DNA of 37,004 bases, taken from Candidatus Onthousia faecigallinarum (GTDB lineage Bacteria; Bacillota_I; Bacilli_A; RF39; UBA660). A program made the translations under genes and the position numbers. The notes beneath the pieces are model-generated. The model had not been told where the DNA came from, did not search any database, and saw only the letters and a program-made list of their open reading frames with translations. The DNA lies in NCBI GenBank assembly GCA_018716225.1, contig DVKE01000029.1, forward strand, positions 1 through 37,004, written 5' to 3'. The stretch's first letter is position 1. Each line of letters starts with the position of its first letter. Shown piece by piece: positions 27,060-36,778 of the stretch.

Positions 27060-30000
27060 ATGACATCAAATAAAGAAATTGTAGAATTATTAAAAAAAGG
27101 AGATCCACAAAGAACAAAATTCTTTCAAGATATGCTAAAAAAGGAATTAAAAAATTCATTCTTAACCGAAGAGGAAAAAGACAAACTAATCAAAGAAACG
27201 TTAACGGAAGCGATGGATAGTTATCAAGATGAAAACACGATCTTTGCCTTTTACTTAAAAAGAATCTTAAAGCAAAAGGAAAAGGTAATACAAGAAAAAG
27301 AAACTTCTCTTGGTAATCAATTATTTTCAAAAGAAGAAATGCTTATTTTAAATTTATATCAAGACGTCACTTCTTATGGTTATTTAGACAATCATCAAAT
27401 TGCTGCCAAACTTCATCTTTCCCTTTACCGAGTTAAAAGTGTCGAAAAAAAACTAGCCCAACTTTTAAAAAGGAATCGAGAGGACATCCTTACACTTTTT
27501 CCTAATCTAAAAGAAAATTTAAAATTACGAGCTTCTTTACAAGAAAAACAAAAACAAAAATTAACCGAAGAAGAAATCAAACTCATCGCTTATTTCACGG
27601 GAGAAATCAATGATGTTTGCCTCGATTTGCCTGATCTTGCCAAAAGATTTTACTTAGAGGAAGAGCAAGTTAAGCAGAAGCTAGCTGTGGCCATCAAAAA
27701 ATTAGATCTTCCTAATAATCAGGAACAAATCAACAACCGCTACCCTTCTGCTTTAAAAATGTTGGAAGTGCGCAAAAAAATAATAGAAGAGCCTGCTACC
27801 CCTCGAAAAAAAGAAAAAAAAATAAAAAAGAAAAGTGTTTCGAAACCACCCCAAGAAAAATCATCTTTTTCTATAACAGACAAAGAGTTATTAAAGCAAT
27901 TACAACAACAAGAGGAAATTTTTTTGACCAAGGAAGAAGTTATCAAAAATTTACATATGCAAAGCTACAAAAGTTTTTTAGAACGCAAAGCAAGACTTTT
28001 TGATCAGCTCAAAACAAACCCTACGCTTTTTCAAGAAGCCCAAAAAATTTATCCCAATCTAAATCTTGGCAAGCCAGAATATATTTTAAAGGATTCCGAG
28101 CGGCTTTTACTAAGAGCTTTAAATAAGCAGCAGGAAGAAAATTTAAGTTTAGAAGAGATCGGACAGCAATTAAACTATACCAACAAAAACAACTTATCCG
28201 CTGCCATCAAAAGAGTCATTCAAAAAATAAATACATTCCCATTGTTAAAAAAACGAGCGTTTGCCTGCTTCCCTCATCTTCCTGCCCTTTTGGAAGCAAA
28301 ACAAGTTTCCATTTCTAACCAACCAAAACTCTCAAAAGAAGAACAAGAGCAACGAGACATTTTGTTTTTACAAACCTTAGAACGGCAATATACAGAATGT
28401 CTTCCTACCGAAGAGATGGCCGAACTTCTTTCTTACCCCACAAAAGTAGCTTTCCGCCAAAGAAAAAATGAACTACTAAGACGAATTCGTACCAATCCAA
28501 ATTGGAAGAAGAAAGCAGAACAGTTTTTTCCTCATTATCCCTTGGCTTTTTCAAAACAACAATTAACTTCTGCCCAAAGAAAGCTTCTTCGCCTATTAAA
28601 GGAACAGCAAGAAAATATGCTTCTTACCAATCAAGAGATCATGAAACAATTAAAGATCACAAGCAATGACTCTTTTCTGGCAAGTAAAAGAAAATTGTTT
28701 GCTTGTTTAAAAGAAAAAGAAGGACTAGAACAAGTAATCTCATTCTTTCCTAATGTTTCGTCCCTTTGGGAAGAAAAACCTCCTACCTTAACCCCTCAAG
28801 AAAGAAAGCTGTTAAAATTATTAAAAAGGCAACAAGAGGAATGGTTAACCACCCGTGAAGTCATTCAAGAAAGTGGTTATTCTTCTTCCGGCTTTTATAA
28901 GGCAAAGGCTCAATTACTCACAAAATTAAAAAAAGAAAATCTCCAAGAATTTCAAAAGCTAACCGAAACAATAGAGTCAAATGATCCTGCTTTCTCTTTT
29001 CATGATGGCGAAAAAATGATTCTTCGTCTTTTGAAGCAACAAATAAAAGATCCGAGTCTAACCGAACAACAAATAGAAATAGAATTAGCTAAAGTATTCC
29101 CCCTTCGTTTTAATTATCAAAAAAGAAAAAAGAAATTAATAGAAAAATTAAAAGAAAATGAAGCTTTACAAAGAAAAGTTCTAGCTTGGGAACCACAATT
29201 AGAGGAATTATGGATCAAATCAAAGGCAAAGGCGCCATTAGGGTTAACAGCCAATGACTTAAAAAGAATAAAGCTTTGTAAAAGGGAGCAAAAGGAACTT
29301 TTAACTGATCAGGAATTAGCTCAAGAAGAACAAGGACCTTTCAAAATCCGCAAAATAACCTTAAGAGAAAAAATATTACACCATCCCGAAGTCTTGGAAG
29401 AAGCCAAAAAAATCGAACCCAACATCTTAAATTATCTAAAACCTTTACCACTTCGTACTTCTTCTCGCCTTATCTTAAGAGCCTTAAAAGCGCAACAAGA
29501 AAACCCTACCCTTACGGATCAAGAGATGGCCCAAAAATTATCCTTTTCTACCCTTGAAGATTATCAAAAGAAAAAGAAGGCTTTATTGAAGCGGATCCAA
29601 CAAAACCAAGAATTAGTCACTTTATTAACAGACTTTTTACCAGATCCTAGTATCTTAGAAAACAAAAAAAGCTCTAAAACGTTAAGTGAAGCCGAAATTG
29701 CTTTATTAAAAATTTATCAAAAACAATAGCATGAATTTCTTACCAGTGAAGAAGCGATCAAAGAACTAGGAATTTCCTCTTGTATGTTCTATCAAGCAAA
29801 ACAAAAATTAACCAAAGATATCCAAGAACATCCAGAATTGATGAAAGAAGCAAAAAAAATATTTCCGAAATTCTCCGGTCATGGCGAAAAACAAATTACC
29901 AAACAAATGTGTCTATTGGTCCGTTCTTTAAAAAAACAACAAGAAAACTTCTTTCTACAAGATCGCCAAATTGCAGAAGATTTAGGCTATTCCAGTATAA

Positions 30001-30842
30001 GAAATTATTCGATTGCTAAAGCTCAATTTTTCGGACGAATTAAACAAAATCCTCCCCTTGAAAAAAGAGTATTTGAATTCTTAGATCGGGATCTTTTAAA
30101 AACTCACTTGTTAGACTCTGAACGCCAATTTTTACAAGTTCTCCAAGAATATGCTAACCTTGATGACGAACAACGGAGCAAAATCCTTCATTATTCTCAA
30201 ATAGAGCCTTACCAACATAAAAAGGCAAGACTAAAAAGAAAAATCAATTCCTCCCCAATTCTAGCAGAACGTTTTTCCCATCTTTTTGAACCTCCAAAGC
30301 AAGAAATCACTCCCCAAGAAATATCCCAACTACAACAAACTTATCAATTATCATTAGACGAAGAACAATATCAAAAGGTAGAAGAGAAAGAAGACTTAAA
30401 GAGAAAAGCTAAAAACAATCTTTCTTATATAATAAAAGAATGGCCTAGTTTTGAAGAAAATGTTGTTTTAAGAGAACAAATTCCATCTCAAGAAAAAATC
30501 GCTTTAAGCGAAGAAGAAATAAAAAATCTAAAGAAAGCTTGCCAAAGACAAGAAGAAAAGAAAGAACAAGGTAGCAAGTCTAATCTTGTACAAGGAATTC
30601 TTACTCTAGAATCCTCTATCTTTGGAGACTATGTCAAACAATGTACTTTCGAACAAAAAACGATGTTAGCTTTACGCTTTGGCTATTTTAATCAACAACC
30701 GATGGCCGTAAGTGACATTGCCGAAATCTTTCAAGTAGAAAAGGAAGAGGTTAGAAAATTAACAAAAGAATGCCTTCTTCATAGCAAAGAACTCTTACAA
30801 CAAGAAAAAGCCAAAAAAAAGATCAAAAAAGATAGTAGGTAA
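27060..30842 (+). pseudogene. Giant tandem HTH-like repeat protein with sigma region-4-like C-terminus; split by in-frame TAG at 29727-29729
   Basis: About 13 degenerate ~75 aa repeats (L..E..LL..L..QQE..LT..EI...L.YSS...F...K..LL..L..NP.L...A...FP.L); C-term MLALRFGYFNQQPMAVSDIAEIFQVEKEEVRKLTKECL. After TAG the same frame continues HEFLTSEEAIKELGISSCMFYQAKQKL... to TAA at 30842. Called pseudogene/interrupted; readthrough not excluded. Confidence 0.65.
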
Positions 30843-30865
30843 ATATTCTTACCTACTATCTTTTT
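30825..30865. terminator. Bidirectional terminator shared by infB and the giant repeat gene
   Basis: Perfect inverted repeat GATAGTAGGTAA (30831-30842) / TTACCTACTATC (30849-30860) flanked by A-run and T-run. Confidence 0.85.
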
Positions 30866-32991
30866 ACTTCGACCAATTCATAAACTTCAATCGTATCTTG
30901 TTCTTTATAATCTTGGAAATTTTCTAACGTTAGACCACAATCCATTCCTTTGGTAACTTCCTTTACTTGATCTTTTTCATGTTGCAAGCTTTTAATCGAA
31001 CCATTATAGACCACAATTCCATCGCGAATCACTCTTGCTTTGCTATTTAATTTTACCGTTCCAGAAGTGACATGGCAACCAGCAATCATACCAATCTTTG
31101 AAAATTTAAATAATTGTCTTACTTCTAGTTCCCCAATAACTTTTTCTTCATAGACTGGTTCTAGCATTCCTTTCATCGCTTGTTCCATCTCTTCTACTAA
31201 TTTATAAATAATATCATACGTTCTAATTTCTACATTGTGCTCTTTGGCAATCTCTTGTACTTTACTGTTCGCCCGAACATTAAAACCAATAATAATCGCA
31301 TTAGAAGCTTTTGCTAGGACAACATCACTTTCGGTAATACCACCGACTCCACCACGGATAACATTTACTTTGACCCCTTCTACATCAATCTTCTCAAGTG
31401 ACTTTTTAACCGCTTCTAAGGAACCATTGACATCCGTTTTTAAAACAACATTAATTTCTTTTAATCCTTCATGAATTTGTCCAAACAAATCTTCTAAGGT
31501 CATACCAGTACGATTGGTATCTTTTTCTTTCGCTCTTAAAGCTCTTTCTTCGGCAATACTCTTCGCTTGCTTTTCGGTTTCAAAAGCCATGAATTTATCC
31601 CCAGCCGATGGAAGCGCCGAAAGCCCTGTAATCTCTACCGGCATGGAAGGAGTCGCTTCCACAATATTTTGGCCTTGATCATTTTTTAAAGTTCGAACCT
31701 TGCCATAGGTAGTACCTACTACAAGCGGATCCCCTAAACGAAGTGTTCCATTTTGAATTAATAAAGTAACTACACTGCCAACATGCTTATCCATTTGACT
31801 TTCCAAAACTGCACCTGTCGCATAACGAGAAGGATTGGCCTTTAATTCTAACATCTCTGCTACTAATAAAATGTTTTCTAGAAGTTCAGGAACTCCCTCC
31901 CCAGTGATAGCAGAGATTCGATTGACAATCGTATCACCACCCCACTCTTCTGGCGTAAGTCCTGTTTCTACTAACTCGGATAAGACCTTATCAATATTGG
32001 CATCTGGTTTATCAATCTTATTGATCGCTACAATAATAGGAACACCGGCTGCCTTAGCATGATCAATTGCTTCCTTCGTTTGAGGCATCACTCCATCATC
32101 CGCTGCCACAATAATAATAACAATATCTGTAACCGAAGCGCCACGTGCCCTCATCTCCGTAAAAGCTGCATGACCAGGTGTATCAATAAACGTAATCATC
32201 TTTCCATTGCATTTTACTTGATAAGCACCAATCGCTTGGGTGATACCTCCCGCTTCACCACTCGCGATACTACTTTTTCTTAAATAATCTAAAAGAGTTG
32301 TTTTTCCATGATCGACATGACCCATAATCGTAACAACAGGGGGTCTTTCTTGCAAATCCTCTTCTTTTTCCTCAATCTCATAATTTTCAAAATTTGAAAT
32401 ATCAGCTGTTTCTTCTCGCTTTACCGTTTTATTATAATCCAAAGCCAAAATCTCTACATCTTCAAAACGCAAAGGTTGGTTTACCGTAGCCATAATACCT
32501 AAGCCCATTAACTTCTTAATGATTTCAGCAGTAGAAACATTTAACTCCCGTGCTAGATCTCCTACGGTCATAGAATCTTTATAAAGAAGAACGTTTTCAT
32601 CCTGCACTTTGGCATTACTCTGTAATTTTGCACGATGTTTATAAATCTTCTTTCGCTCTTCTCTAAAATTAGTTTTATCCGATCCTTTGTTGACTTTTCC
32701 TTTCGCTTTGCCCACTTTGGCCGGTTTTTCCATCGCCAAATGAGAATCATAAGCAATCTGTTCTGCTTTTTCTTCCAAAGCAAAATTTTTCTCTAACTCA
32801 TTTTCCTCTTCACTTTCCTTTACATAATCTTCTTCATCTTGTAAAGAATTGTCTAGTAAAATAATCTCATCATCGGATAATACCCGATCAAGATCACTAT
32901 AATCCATCGCAAGTCGATCCATATGTTTGATGATTTCTTCTACACTTCGATTGGTATCTTCTGCGTATTCTTTAATATTCATGCTCATCAC
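30856..32991 (-). CDS. infB: Translation initiation factor IF-2
   Basis: VVTIMGHVDHGKTTLLDYLR, TFIDTPGHAAFTEMRARGA, VAINKIDKPDAN; ends VEVKR-TAG. Confidence 0.96.
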   Translation of the reverse strand: MMSMNIKEYAEDTNRSVEEIIKHMDRLAMDYSDLDRVLSDDEIILLDNSLQDEEDYVKESEEENELEKNFALEEKAEQIAYDSHLAMEKPAKVGKAKGKVNKGSDKTNFREERKKIYKHRAKLQSNAKVQDENVLLYKDSMTVGDLARELNVSTAEIIKKLMGLGIMATVNQPLRFEDVEILALDYNKTVKREETADISNFENYEIEEKEEDLQERPPVVTIMGHVDHGKTTLLDYLRKSSIASGEAGGITQAIGAYQVKCNGKMITFIDTPGHAAFTEMRARGASVTDIVIIIVAADDGVMPQTKEAIDHAKAAGVPIIVAINKIDKPDANIDKVLSELVETGLTPEEWGGDTIVNRISAITGEGVPELLENILLVAEMLELKANPSRYATGAVLESQMDKHVGSVVTLLIQNGTLRLGDPLVVGTTYGKVRTLKNDQGQNIVEATPSMPVEITGLSALPSAGDKFMAFETEKQAKSIAEERALRAKEKDTNRTGMTLEDLFGQIHEGLKEINVVLKTDVNGSLEAVKKSLEKIDVEGVKVNVIRGGVGGITESDVVLAKASNAIIIGFNVRANSKVQEIAKEHNVEIRTYDIIYKLVEEMEQAMKGMLEPVYEEKVIGELEVRQLFKFSKIGMIAGCHVTSGTVKLNSKARVIRDGIVVYNGSIKSLQHEKDQVKEVTKGMDCGLTLENFQDYKEQDTIEVYELVEVKR

Positions 32992-32998
32992 CTCTTTC

Positions 32999-33262
32999 TT
33001 ATTTTTTCAAAATCTTTTCAATCTCCTCATAGATAGAATCTGGAATCTCACACTCCAATTTTCTACCCAAACTATTTTTTTTCTTCGCTTGTTCTAGTAT
33101 ACCAAGATCTTTTTTAATATATGCGCCTCTCCCGTTCATTTTTCCTGTTTCATCTACTTTTATTTCGCCTTCTTTCGTTTTAACGATTCGAAGAAGGTCT
33201 CTTTTCGGAAACTGTTCCCCACTTACAACACAAGTACGAAGAGGTATTTTCTTCTGCTTCAT
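32999..33262 (-). CDS. ylxR: YlxR family RNA-binding protein
   Basis: PLRTCVVSGEQFPKRDLLRIVKTKEGEIKVDETGKMNGRGAYI; position between nusA and infB. Confidence 0.92.
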   Translation of the reverse strand: MKQKKIPLRTCVVSGEQFPKRDLLRIVKTKEGEIKVDETGKMNGRGAYIKKDLGILEQAKKKNSLGRKLECEIPDSIYEEIEKILKK

Positions 33263-33275
33263 GTTATCACCTCAA

Positions 33276-34481
33276 TTATTCTGATTTGATATTAATTCCA
33301 GCATTACTCGCTTGTTCTTGCGTTTTAATGTCGATCTTATAATGCGTAAGGCGACTAGCAAGACGAGCATTTAATCCTTTCTTTCCAATTGCCAAAGAGA
33401 AATTATCTCCATTGGCAATGACAAGTGCTTCTTGTTTCTTAGCATCCGTAATCGCTACCGTTAAATCTTTGGCTGGAGATAAGGCATTGGCAATAAAAAC
33501 AGCAGGATCTTTGTCATAACGAACCACATCAATTTTCTCACCATGCAATTCTTCAATAATACGAGCGATCCGACTACCACGTTCCCCAATGCAAGCCCCA
33601 ATTGGATCGACTTTTGAATTCTCTGAATAAACAGCTACTTTACTACGATTACCAGGATCCCTTGCCACACTATAAAGTAAAACAGTTCCATCCGCAAGCT
33701 CTGGGATCTCTAATTCAAATAAACGCTTTACAAAGCCATAATGCGTTCTACTTAAAAGAATTAATAAATTTCTACCATTATTATCAACTTTTGTAACATA
33801 AACTTTAATTTGACTTCCCATTTCGATCTTTTCACCAGGAATAATATCTTTTTTTGGAAGAATTCCATTCGTTCTACCAAGATCAATATAATAATTATCC
33901 GTATCCTCCAAAGCTACTGTACCAACTAATAATTCATCTTGTTTGTCCCCAAACTCTTCCATAATACTATTTCTTTCTGCTTCTCTTATCTTTTGAACAA
34001 CCACTTGTTTGGCGGTAGAAGCAGCAACCCGACCAAAATCATGAGGAGTTACTTCCGTATCAATTGTATCGCCAATATTTAAACTTTTATTAATCTTACG
34101 CGCATCACTTAATTTAATTTCGCATTCAGGATTAAAGAAACTTATCTTCTCTTTTTCCTTTTCCTCTTGCTCTCCATCCTCTTTCGTAGTCTCTACTTCT
34201 TCTTCCTCTTCTTCATCCTCATCACTATAATGCTCAAAAAGATAATCTTCATATTCTTCTTTTGTCATCTTATCATCAGGAACAACTGTTAAATAGGAAT
34301 ATACTTTGATATCTCCTGTTTGTTCGTTAATGATAACTTTTACATTATTATTTTTGGTATTATAATTTTTCTTATAAGCAGAAGTTAGCGCTTGCTGCAT
34401 CGCATCAAATACAATTTGTTTATCAATATTTTTCTCTTTTACGATATTATCTACCGCTTTTAAAAACTCTTTATTATTCAC
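33276..34481 (-). CDS. nusA: Transcription termination/antitermination protein NusA
   Basis: S1 and KH domains: VDPIGACIGERGSRIARIIEELHGEKIDVVRYD, SLAIGKKGLNARLASRLT. Confidence 0.95.
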   Translation of the reverse strand: MNNKEFLKAVDNIVKEKNIDKQIVFDAMQQALTSAYKKNYNTKNNNVKVIINEQTGDIKVYSYLTVVPDDKMTKEEYEDYLFEHYSDEDEEEEEEVETTKEDGEQEEKEKEKISFFNPECEIKLSDARKINKSLNIGDTIDTEVTPHDFGRVAASTAKQVVVQKIREAERNSIMEEFGDKQDELLVGTVALEDTDNYYIDLGRTNGILPKKDIIPGEKIEMGSQIKVYVTKVDNNGRNLLILLSRTHYGFVKRLFELEIPELADGTVLLYSVARDPGNRSKVAVYSENSKVDPIGACIGERGSRIARIIEELHGEKIDVVRYDKDPAVFIANALSPAKDLTVAITDAKKQEALVIANGDNFSLAIGKKGLNARLASRLTHYKIDIKTQEQASNAGINIKSE

Positions 34482-34731
34482 TTTTTTCCTCTCCTTTTTC
34501 CTTTGAATGAATATCTAGAACATCAACATCATCTGCATAGTGCTTTTCATCGATTAAAGGATTAATGACCTTCGTTGCTTTCGTAATACGCTCTACATCG
34601 ATCACCGTATCACTATCTAATTCAATATTAAGGGAACGAATTCCCTCTTCCTCGGTATAATAAACATCACCCACAAACATATCAAGTTCCTTTAATGGTT
34701 CTTTTAATAACTGTTCAATCTTTTCTTTCAT
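34474..34731 (-). CDS. rimP: Short RimP-like protein (N-terminal domain only)
   Basis: MKEKIEQLLKEPLKELDMFVGDVYYTEEEGIRSLNIELDSDTVIDVERITKATKVINPLIDEKHYADDVDVLDIHS; RBS GGAGG; overlaps nusA start. Confidence 0.75.
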   Translation of the reverse strand: MKEKIEQLLKEPLKELDMFVGDVYYTEEEGIRSLNIELDSDTVIDVERITKATKVINPLIDEKHYADDVDVLDIHSKEKGEEKSE

Positions 34732-34887
34732 AAAGCCTCCTTTACCGAAAACAAAGAGTGGGATTTTTACATTCCCACTCCTTTCTTGATACCCATTATA
34801 CACATTTTTTCTTGATTTGTCAAAAGCATTCTAATTCCAGCCCAAAAATGCCCTTATTTTATAATATTTTATCATAGTCTTTATTTC

Positions 34888-35511
34888 TTAGTACCTTTTA
34901 CTTTTTTTCAGAACCTTTTGAAGTGCTTTTTTAAAATTACTTTTGTCTTCTTCATTATTTGAATTTTTGACGCAATCCTTTTCCCCAAAGAATATTTTCC
35001 ATTTCGTATTACTATCTCTTTGATACTGTTTCTGCCTTTCTTCCCATTGCTTTTGACGTTCCTCACGTTCTCTTTGATACTGTTTCTGCCTTTCTTCTCG
35101 TTCTCTTTCATATCGTTTTAACTGTTCTTCCCAATCTTGTTGATGTTTTTTTCTTCTTTCTTCCCATACATCTTGCTGGTATTTCCTTGCATTAAAAAAT
35201 TCTTGATAAAATTCCCAAAAATTTTCTTCCCCTGTCTTATTTTTTGTAGTATTTTGTGAATAATCAGTCTGAGAAAAAAAAGAGCCTCTTTGCTGTCTAA
35301 ATTTGAAATCATATACTCTATCATATACTACTTTCTTACTTTCATCACTTAATGTTTGATAAGCAAGGGTGATTCTTTGCATCATTTCGGTTGTATCTTG
35401 ACTTGGATTATTATCTGGGTGATACTTCCGTGCCATTTGATAAAAAGCTTTTTTTATTTCTTCTTGCGAAGCGTTTCTACTTACTCCTAAAATTCCATAA
35501 TAATTATCCAT
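34888..35511 (-). CDS. J-domain (DnaJ-like) protein with charged repeat tail
   Basis: YYGILGVSRNASQEEIKKAFYQMARKYHPDNNPS (HPD); C-terminal EERQKQYQRER repeats. Confidence 0.88.
   Translation of the reverse strand: MDNYYGILGVSRNASQEEIKKAFYQMARKYHPDNNPSQDTTEMMQRITLAYQTLSDESKKVVYDRVYDFKFRQQRGSFFSQTDYSQNTTKNKTGEENFWEFYQEFFNARKYQQDVWEERRKKHQQDWEEQLKRYEREREERQKQYQREREERQKQWEERQKQYQRDSNTKWKIFFGEKDCVKNSNNEEDKSNFKKALQKVLKKSKRY
35015..35097. repeat. 29-bp direct repeat within the J-protein tail (54-bp period)
   Basis: TCTCTTTGATACTGTTTCTGCCTTTCTTC at 35015-35043 and 35069-35097. Confidence 0.9.
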
Positions 35512-35613
35512 TAATAATACCTCCCCTTAAGTGAACTATAGTATAACATGATATCTTATTTTTGTCAAAAAAAGCATTGCCTTCTTGCTTTTTTCTTTAG
35601 AAAACAACACTTT

Positions 35614-36778
35614 TTACTGAGCAATCGGAAAATCAATTTTACCCATATGCTTATAATTCTTTACTTTTATATGTTTTAATTCTCTTGAATTATCAAAAGC
35701 AAAGAAATCTTTTACATCTTTATCTAACCATAAGTAAGGGCTTTCTTCACTTTCTATGATATCCATAATGCGTTTATCCAATCTACTATTTCTAATATAA
35801 GGAGTCTCTTCTAAATTTGGAACCGTCTCCGCCACATGAAAAATAAATCGAGACCTGTTTTATAAGCTTGAAAATCAGCCAAGTTATCCTTATATTGCGT
35901 TAATAATTCTCTATATCTTTTATAACGCTTTATTTGCTCTTCGATTCCCTCGATCTGATTCACATAGATATGAGCATCTTTAATGGAATAATTAATTTTT
36001 CCAGCTTCTAAATCAGCAACTTGCGCGATCATTTTTAAAAGTGTGGCATACTGTGTTACATTAAAAGGCAAGCCTAATGGAACATCACAACTACGCTGAT
36101 GGACGGATAAATTTAAAGTATCTCCCGTTACATCCCATTCTGTTGACCAAACACAAGAAGGAAGAACAGCAGAACGTAAAAACTCATCTTGCCATAAACT
36201 TTTTACCATTCTCCGATCATTTTTATTCGTTTTTAAAGTATTGATTAAGTTTTGCGTATGCTGATATCTCTTAGTAATAAAGCCATAAGCCGTTCCAATG
36301 GTATAAGCATATTCTTTTCCATAAAATTTAGCAGCTTAAATATTTTTTCCTTCAACCAAACTCTTAGCTTTCATAACATTACCATTTTCATCATATTTCG
36401 GCTTTAACTCTCCATTTGGATTTTCTACTGAAACACTAAAAGGATCTAAAACAACTACTTCTTTTTCTTTCTCATATTCCTCTGTGATTGGTTCATAAAT
36501 ACGATAAATTTCATCTGGATCAACCATCCACTCGTCCCAAATATGCACTCCCCGTTGATGTAAATCTCTCACATCATTCGATTGCATTTGCCAAATCCAA
36601 AGCATCTCTATAATTGCATTCTTATAATAGGTTTGCTTTGTCTGTAAGATAGGAAATTCTTCGCTTAAATTTATTTCAAAATTATAACTAGGAATTTTAA
36701 GAGTATTCACTCCCGTTCTATTTTCTACTTCAATACCCCTTTGTAATATCTCACTTGCTAACATAATATAATCTTGAT
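35614..36778 (-). pseudogene. thyA: Thymidylate synthase pseudogene
   Basis: Three ThyA pieces: ...DYIMLASEILQRGIEVENRTGVNTLKI...GVHIWDEW; in-frame TAA at 36336-36338; ...VHQRSCDVPLGLPFNVTQYATLLKMIAQVADL...; -1 frameshift in A5 run at 35839-35843; 5' end abuts IS. Confidence 0.85.

Noticed and set aside
29780-30019. 79 aa ORF in another frame within the giant repeat gene
   Set aside because: The overlapping frame contains the recognisable repeat units; this one is a shadow ORF.
18636-30842. Genome-wide reassignment of TAG to a sense codon, suggested by two in-frame TAGs
   Set aside because: rpsO (KKLGLRK-TAG), infB (VEVKR-TAG), the histidine kinase, SDR, VOC and 11847..12827 genes all end naturally on TAG, several inside terminators; TGA also ends the response regulator. 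Standard bacterial code fits; only nonsense mutation, error or partial suppression remain.
35015-35097. Possible CRISPR-like repeat
   Set aside because: Only two copies, spacing is itself repeat-derived, and both lie in frame in the J-protein coding tail.
35839-35843. thyA disruption as a simple homopolymer sequencing error
   Set aside because: An A5 indel alone could be an error, but thyA also has an in-frame TAA and an IS-cut 5' end, so real decay is more likely.
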